From the NCBI RefSeq assembly GCF_030463565.1, contig NC_134656.1, positions 1,059,001 to 1,123,000 of the forward strand: a stretch of DNA of 64,000 nt, written 5' to 3'. The notes under the pieces are model-generated. The model did no database searches and was not told the origin of the DNA. It saw only the letters and a list, made by a program, of their open reading frames with translations. Positions 50,701 to 64,000 of the stretch are shown one piece after another; the first letter of the stretch is position 1; each line of letters opens with the position of its first letter. The stretch is from Pelecanus crispus. Its lineage: Eukaryota > Chordata > Aves > Pelecaniformes > Pelecanidae. A program made the translations under genes and the position numbers.

Positions 50701-51436
50701 GCTGCTCGCGCCCCAAGTCGAAAATCACTGCCAAACGCTCGTGAAAACCACGCACAGCGCGACAGCCTCTTTACTTGGCGTTAGCACCTGGTTCAGGCCA
50801 ACGCTTCCCTTCCACAGAACCGCACGGGGAGGACGAGGACGGCCGCTGCTCCTCGGGACCCAGAGCGCCCAACGCCTCCGCTCAGGCCGCGGCCCCCGGC
50901 GGAGACCCCCGGCCCGGCCCCGCGGCCCTCCTGCCCAGGCAACGCCGTGGGTCGTGGAAACGGAGCCGAGAGGGAGGAGGGAGCGCGGGGCTGGCGGGGC
51001 AGGGGCCCGCTGGGCCCGCGGGCACGGAGCGGCGGCCCGAGCTCTGCCCCGCCCCGCTCGCCCCTGCCCTCCTCCGGCGACACCGCCGCGGGGACGACCC
51101 CGGGGAGACGCGGGAGAGCTACGAGGCCCCAGGCGGAACCGGGGAGCCCTCCCCAGCCGGGGCCCGGCGCAGCCCACGGGGACGGGGCTGCCGGGGCCGA
51201 CGGGGCTGCGGGCCGGGCCGCCGCGTCCCTCCCAGCGCGGTGCAGGCCCGACCCGGAGCCCCCCTCACAGAGCCCCGCGCCGGGGCCGCCCCCGGGCCGC
51301 GCCGCCTGCCCGCGCCGGCCGGGCCCGGCGGAGGCGGAGGAGGAGCGGAGCGGGGCGGGACGCGGGGCCGCGCCGGGGCCGCCCCGGGCCGGGCCGCTGT
51401 GGCCGCCGCACTCACCATCGCCGCCGACGCCGCCAT
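35786..51436 (-). CDS. TM9SF4: Nine-transmembrane protein TM9SF4, one-base frame break
   Basis: Nonaspanin of the Golgi/endosome membrane, linked to phagocytosis, cell adhesion and V-ATPase regulation. Exons: 51416-51436, 45688-45801, 44000-44099, 43412-43580, 43202-43331, 42031-42153, 41063-41181, 40840-40951, 40281-40351, 39713-39845, 39084-39165, 38901-38976, 38442-38525, 38065-38240, 37659-37722, 36939-37058, 36310-36399, 35786-35935. With exon 6 one base longer the product would be 644 residues (human 642). Exons 1-2 give a signal peptide (LVLLLLL), then comes a lumenal domain of about 270 residues, then nine hydrophobic segments from VVVVFFLSG onward. The protein ends VKID, matching the family's C-terminal KxD/E Golgi-retention motif. 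As written, exon 6 lacks one base after Leu189, so literal translation stops some 20 residues later. Every other exon keeps frame, so a sequencing error is likelier than a pseudogene. Confidence 0.95.
42031..42153 (-). other. TM9SF4: TM9SF4 exon 6 with apparent 1-bp deletion
   Basis: The flanking exons require a length of 124 (41 codons plus one base), but only 123 bases lie between the acceptor (TTTTAG) and the donor (GGTGAG). The frame is right for [11 protein letters not shown], then shifts at 42119-42123. There the transcript reads CCTTAC where CCTTTAC would keep Tyr-Tyr-His-Arg. From that point the conserved protein continues in the next frame to the exon end. Confidence 0.9.
45802..51415 (-). 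other. TM9SF4: TM9SF4 intron 1
   Basis: A 5.6-kb intron between the seven-codon first exon and the signal-peptide exon. A moderately GC-rich patch at 46430-46880 is open in several frames on both strands but matches no known protein. The right end enters the promoter CpG island near 50.8 kb. No RNA gene or transposon was recognised. Confidence 0.65.
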
Positions 51437-51720
51437 CTTGGATCCACGTGTCGCGGCGGACGTCAGCGGAAGCGGCGCGCGGTTGGCTGCGGGGCTTATC
51501 GCCATGGCGACAGCGGCCTCGGTGGGCCCGGGCCGGGCGGGGCCCGGAGCTCCGTGCTGCCGGTGCAGGCGGTGCCGGGGCCGGGCCGGGCCCAGCCCAG
51601 CCCTGCTGCCGGGCGGGGCGGGCCGGGGGCTGTCGCTCCGGTCCCCAGCGGGTCTCCGGCCCCGCGGAGCCGGCCGGGGAGGGGGGCGGGCCGCGCCGCC
51701 ATCTTTGCTGAGGGCAGCGG
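51429..51720 (-). promoter_or_regulatory. TM9SF4: TM9SF4 promoter with YY1-type sites
   Basis: The CpG island extends over about 50.8-51.9 kb. The start codon lies inside CAAGATGGCGGC (51429-51440, minus), a textbook YY1 site. A second AAGATGGCGGC lies upstream at 51705-51715. An E-box CACGTG sits at 51445-51450, just before the start codon. There is no TATA box. Such start-codon YY1 sites are typical of housekeeping genes; the function here is inferred. Confidence 0.6.
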
Positions 51721-51949
51721 CCTTCGCGCGGAGAGCGGGCATGACGCCGCGGGCGCCATGTTGGGTGTGGGCGCTGAGGCGGAGGGGCTGTGAGGCCCGG
51801 GCCGGTCCCTCCGGTTCGACCCCTCCGGTCCGACCCCCCCGGTCCCTGGGCCCGCCCGGGCCTGCTCCGAGGGGCGCTTGGGGCTCCCAGCCTCGCCCTG
51901 TCCGCGTCCCCCCTCGCCCGGGCTGAGGAACAAGAGGAAAGGCCAAAAG

Positions 51950-53078
51950 CCGAGAGGTTTATAAATACTTTATTGATTACAAAAGGAAGCTTCCAAAGCT
52001 GATAGAAAAGCATAGAAGCAACGGCGTTTGCCTCTTCGTTTGAGGGAAATGAAGTCAAAGGCCCAGAAGCTCCCTGCTGTAAGGAGCAATCTTAAAAAAA
52101 AAAAATTACTTCCTCCGTTTCCCCAAATAACCCATCATTAAATACTAAAAATAAACAACATAGAATGAATGTGCAAGGAACGCCGGGCTCGTTGCCCATA
52201 GTGCACGTGCCCCGGTAGATGTTAAACCGCGCCTGCGAGCGGAGCAGCCCGGCTTTGCCGCAGAAGGAGAAGCTGCTCGGCCAGGCCCGGGGCCGGCGGT
52301 GGCCACCTTAGGGCTGCTCTTGGCTCCGGAAGCTCCTCTGAGGCGAGCTGGGGGGATCGTCCAGGGGCTGCCGCATAAAGCACCGGCTACGTCTGTCCGT
52401 ACCCCGCGGCACGCGCCGCCCACCACACCGGCCCAGGAGGGCGAGGAGAGAAACACATTTCCACCACACTTGAGGTTCAAAGCCCAGGATCCCGTCTCAA
52501 GGACGACCCGACGTGCTGCATCGCAGCGTGCCCCGGGTGGGAATCCACTGGGATTTCCCCAACACACAAGGACGTGGGCACTGCACAGCGTGCCGGGCGC
52601 TAATGGCATTTTGCCGAGGCTGGCACAACTAAAGCACCTACTTCTGCAAAACACCGTGATAAGATCTGAGAAGGATTAAAAAAAAAAAAAAAAATCATCA
52701 ATCTTTTTTTGTTTTTTTTTTCTTTGTAACTCAAACAGGCCTGGCCCCGTCCCTCCTTGCGTGGTGCTGCCAATGTGGGCAACCACCATCCAGCCAGCGC
52801 TTCCCGGAGCAGCTGCCTCCGGCACGTGGGAAAGGCATGAGGTGAGACACGGCCCCGCGTCGCTTCTCCCTCCGGCCGGCAGCCCCAGCCGGCCCGAGCG
52901 TGGCCGCCTCCGGCCCAGCCGCACCAGGAAGGCTCTGGTTCCTGGGCCAGGCGGGCAGAGGAGGGTGTGCGCAGGCAGATCACGGGTGGGACGGGGAAGA
53001 GCAGGGTGCGTGTGCTCGCTGCCGCCGACACGGCGGGCATAGTGTGGGGTAACCGCTGTCTTCACCAAGCTTCCTGAA
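51950..53078 (-). other. HCK: HCK 3' UTR
   Basis: About 1.1 kb lies between the HCK stop (53081-53079) and the AATAAA at 51969-51974. A-rich tracts sit at 52093-52105 and a mixed A/T tract at 52678-52722. The end lies about 510 bases upstream of the TM9SF4 start codon, inside the outer part of its CpG island. Confidence 0.65.
51969..51974 (-). terminator. HCK: HCK poly(A) signal AATAAA
   Basis: The minus strand reads ATCAATAAAGTATTT here, a canonical hexamer in a short AT-rich island amid GC-rich sequence. Cleavage is expected near 51945-51955. Confidence 0.7.
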
Positions 53079-61395
<8,317 letters not shown>

Positions 61396-61396
61396 C

Positions 61397-62728
61397 CTGC
61401 AGCCGAGGGAGGGGAAGTGAAGCCGTTGCAACAGAGGTGAAAGCCCCGCTCCAGCCCCACTCCCAGCAGCTCCCGCCCGGCACAGCACGGCGCCGGCGCA
61501 CGGCACAGGGCCGCAATGCCCACCCGGCTGCACTGCCGCGGGCACAGAGGGGTTCGCTCCCCCCGCAGAGCCGGGGTGGGTGACAGCCGCGGGGCGACGG
61601 GGCGCCTGGCGAGGGGCACGGTGCTGCGCCACGGAGCAGCCTTGCGGCCCTTCCCCAGCTGGGGCTGCAGGCGCTCAGCATCGTGGTGGGAAAGAGCCTC
61701 TTTGCAAAGCAGGACCCCTGTCCCGGAGGGGGTCCCCCGCAGCTCGGGGCTCCCCGCCCAGCACCGCCGGTGCTTGCGGCCCCCCCGTCCCTCGGCGCGG
61801 CCGTGGCCCCCGCGCTGCCGCGGGTCACCGCTCTTCAGCATGCTCTCTGCGGCGGTGGAGCTGCCTCGAACAGCCACCGGCCCAGGGTGAATGCAAATGC
61901 TCAAATTTCTCCAGCTCCCCAGGAAACATCAGCAGGCAAATGTGCTGCTAGAAGCAGCGAGCGCTGGGGAAAATGCCCGCAAAGGCACTTCCCTTCTCCG
62001 GGGGAGACCTCAGTGCAGAGAAAGGAGAAGGTACGGTGAAGTACAGCGGTGATGGTGAAGGAGGAAGCTCGGGGCTGAGCGAGGCCCCTGCGACGTGCAC
62101 AGCACCGCCGGCCTCGCTGGGGGAGCAGCTGGGTGCCAGCAGCACCGCCTCGCTCCCACGGCTCTCAAGGGACATCGCTGTCACCTCCCGGGCATCCCGT
62201 GGTCCCTTCCCAGTGTGCCAAAGCCTGGGCCGGCCCCGCTCCCCAGGGCAGCGCAGGAGCAGCCGCGGTGGCCCCAGGCAGCACATCCCCCTCGCCAGCG
62301 ATGCCCCGGGCTCAGGCTTGGGACCGGCTGCTGGCAAAGCCCAGCGCTGGATCCATCCTGGCAAACCCACACAGAGCCTGGCTGAAACTCAGCCGTGGCC
62401 GGCACCGCAGCAAGTCTTTGCTGTGCCCGTCCCACACCGGGTCGCAGCATTTGGCCTGACAAAGCACAAACAGCTCCCGGGGGTCTGAGAGTCCCACAGC
62501 CCCCCCGGCATCCCGGCTCACGGCTAACGCACTGACCGTGTGGCCACGGCTTGCCTGCCGGCTCCTGCAGCACGGTGCCGAGGCCTGCCGGCACAGGGAA
62601 CGCCGGCAGGAGCAGCCATTCCCGGTGCGTCCCACCCCGGAGAGCCGTGTCCCGCAGCCTGGGTGGCTGTCCCCAGCCGTGGGGACCAGGTGGGGTGGCG
62701 GGAGCCCATTGCTCCGAGAGCACAGATG
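61397..62728. other. HCK upstream region, exon 1 not resolved
   Basis: About 1.3 kb of GC-rich sequence upstream of the HCK start exon. An HCK non-coding exon should lie here or further right, but no donor stood out. An AGGGGAAGTGA (61410-61420, plus) resembles a PU.1 site, as expected for a myeloid gene; it lies just inside the first intron. Open frames here are compositional. Confidence 0.4.
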
Positions 62729-64000
62729 CTCGCAGCCCCGTGCCCTTGCTGTCCCGCGCCAACGCTGCCCCGAGCCTTTGCAGCCCTGCACCCTCGCAGC
62801 CCCGAGCCCTCGCAGCCCCGAGCCCTCGCTGCCCCGAGCCCTCGCTGCCCCGAGCCCTCGCTGCCCCGAGCCCACGCTGCCCCGAGCCCACGCTGCCCCG
62901 CGCCCTCGCTGCCCCGAGCCCTCGCTGCCCCGAGCCCTCGCTGCCCCGAGCCCTCGCAATCCCATACCCTCGCAATCCCGTACCCACGCAGCCCCGCACC
63001 CTCGCTGCCCCGAGCCCTTGCAGCCCCGTACCCTCGCTGCCCCGTACCCTCGCTGCCCCGTACCCTCGCAGCCCCGAGCCCTCGCAGCCCCGAGCCCTCG
63101 CAGCCCCGCACCCTCGCTGCCCCGTACCCTCGCTGCCCCGCACCCTCGCTGCCCCCGTACCCTCGCTGCCCCGCACCCTCGCTGCCCCGTACCCTCGCAG
63201 CCCCGTACCCTCGCAGCCCCGTACCCTCGCAGCCCCGCACCCACGCTGCCCCGTACCCTCGCAGCCCCGTACCCTCGCAGCCCCGTACCCTCGCAGCCCC
63301 GTACCCACGCTGCCCCGTACCCTCGCAGCCCCGCACCCACGCTGCCCCGTACCCTCGCTGCCCCGTACCCTCGCAGCCCCGTACCCTCGCTGCCCCGTAC
63401 CCACGCTGCCCCGCACCCTCGCTGCCCCGCACCCTCGCTGCCCCGTACCCACGCTGCCCCGTACCCACGCTGCCCCGTACCCTCGCTGCCCCGCACCCTC
63501 GCTGCCCCGTACCCTCGCTGCCCCGTACCCACGCTGCCCCGTACCCTCGCAGCCCCGTACCCTCGCAGACCCGTACCCTCACAGCCCCGTACCCTCGCTG
63601 CCCCGTACCCTCGCAGCCCCGTACCCTCGCAGACCCATACCCTCGCAGACCCGTACCCTCACAGCCCCGTACCCTCGCTGCCCCGTACCCTCGCAGCCCC
63701 GTACCCTCGCAGACCCGTACCCTCGCAGACCCGTACCCTCGCAGACCCGTACCCTCACAGCCCCGTACCCTCGCTGCCCCGTACCCTCGCAGCCCCGTAC
63801 CCTCGCAGACCCGTACCCTCACAGCCCCGTACCCTCACAGCCCCGTACCCTCGCAGACCCGTACCCTCACAGCCCCGTACCCTCGCTGCCCCGTACCCTC
63901 GCAGCCCCGTACCCTCGCAGCCCCGTACCCACGCTGCCCCGTACCCTCGCTGCCCCGCACCCTCGCTGCCCCGTACCCTCGCAGCCCCGTACCCTCGCTG
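62729..64000. repeat. 16-bp-period minisatellite, runs off the window
   Basis: About 79 tandem copies of a unit close to gtaccctcgcagcccc, with a few variable positions: gta/gca/gag, ccct/ccca, cgca/cgct/caca and gcccc/gaccc. Proximal copies (62760-63100) mostly carry the gag variant and the rest gta. In 63560-63900 a recurring order of variants gives a higher-order pattern of about 64-80 bp. The unit has no stop in any phase on the minus strand, which creates long false open frames. Confidence 0.95.

Noticed and set aside
50519-52058. Frames of 254-424 codons on both strands around the TM9SF4 promoter.
   Set aside because: They show CpG-island composition with Pro/Ala/Arg/Gly-rich products in several overlapping frames and no recognisable domain.
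62181-63822. Three minus-strand frames of 406-432 codons with a 16-residue repeating peptide.
   Set aside because: A 16-bp unit without stops cycles through all frames, so the same open frame appears three times. There is no splice, start or homology support.

Overview
This is nuclear DNA from a vertebrate and holds five conserved protein genes with spliced exons and GT-AG introns. It most likely comes from a bird. The gene order KIF3B-POFUT1-PLAGL2-TM9SF4-HCK matches the human 20q11.21 block in mirror image, with the same relative strands. Introns are short, CpG islands are dense, GC-rich minisatellites are frequent, and I saw no mammalian-type SINEs. That fits an avian microchromosome (the chicken chromosome 20 equivalent), but the sequence alone does not exclude another sauropsid.

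Layout from left to right. Positions 1-12,000 hold KIF3B on the minus strand. Seven coding exons lie at 1744-6347; the last short coding exon and the 3' UTR are not visible and probably lie left of position 1. Its CpG-island promoter and first exon are near 11.80-11.95 kb. Positions 12,190-17,660 hold POFUT1 (minus), complete in seven coding exons. POFUT1 shares a divergent CpG-island promoter with PLAGL2 (plus). The two PLAGL2 coding exons are at 22700-25117 and are followed by a long 3' UTR or gene-free stretch. Positions 33,760-51,436 hold TM9SF4 (minus, 18 coding exons), which converges on PLAGL2. Positions 51,950-61,396 hold HCK (minus, 12 coding exons). The right end is a 16-bp-period minisatellite that runs out of the window.

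The genes are unrelated in pathway: an intraflagellar-transport motor, a Notch O-fucosyltransferase, a zinc-finger activator, a nine-pass membrane protein of the secretory pathway and a myeloid Src-family kinase. What links them is conserved neighbourhood and tight packing. The POFUT1 poly(A) signal lies within a few hundred bases of the KIF3B promoter, and the HCK poly(A) signal lies about 530 bases upstream of the TM9SF4 start codon.

I found no evidence for a new multi-gene system. The points most worth a second look are: (1) an apparent one-base deletion in TM9SF4 exon 6; (2) a near-perfect 99-bp hairpin in PLAGL2 intron 1; (3) a minisatellite with clear higher-order structure in KIF3B intron 1; (4) a POFUT1 intron 1 made almost entirely of minisatellite; (5) an upstream ORF predicted to overlap the KIF3B start codon, and two short upstream ORFs before PLAGL2; (6) a duplicated ETS/X-box-like element in the KIF3B promoter. 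Exon boundaries were set by eye from homology to the human proteins as I remember them, donor and acceptor dinucleotides and phase arithmetic. No alignment was run.
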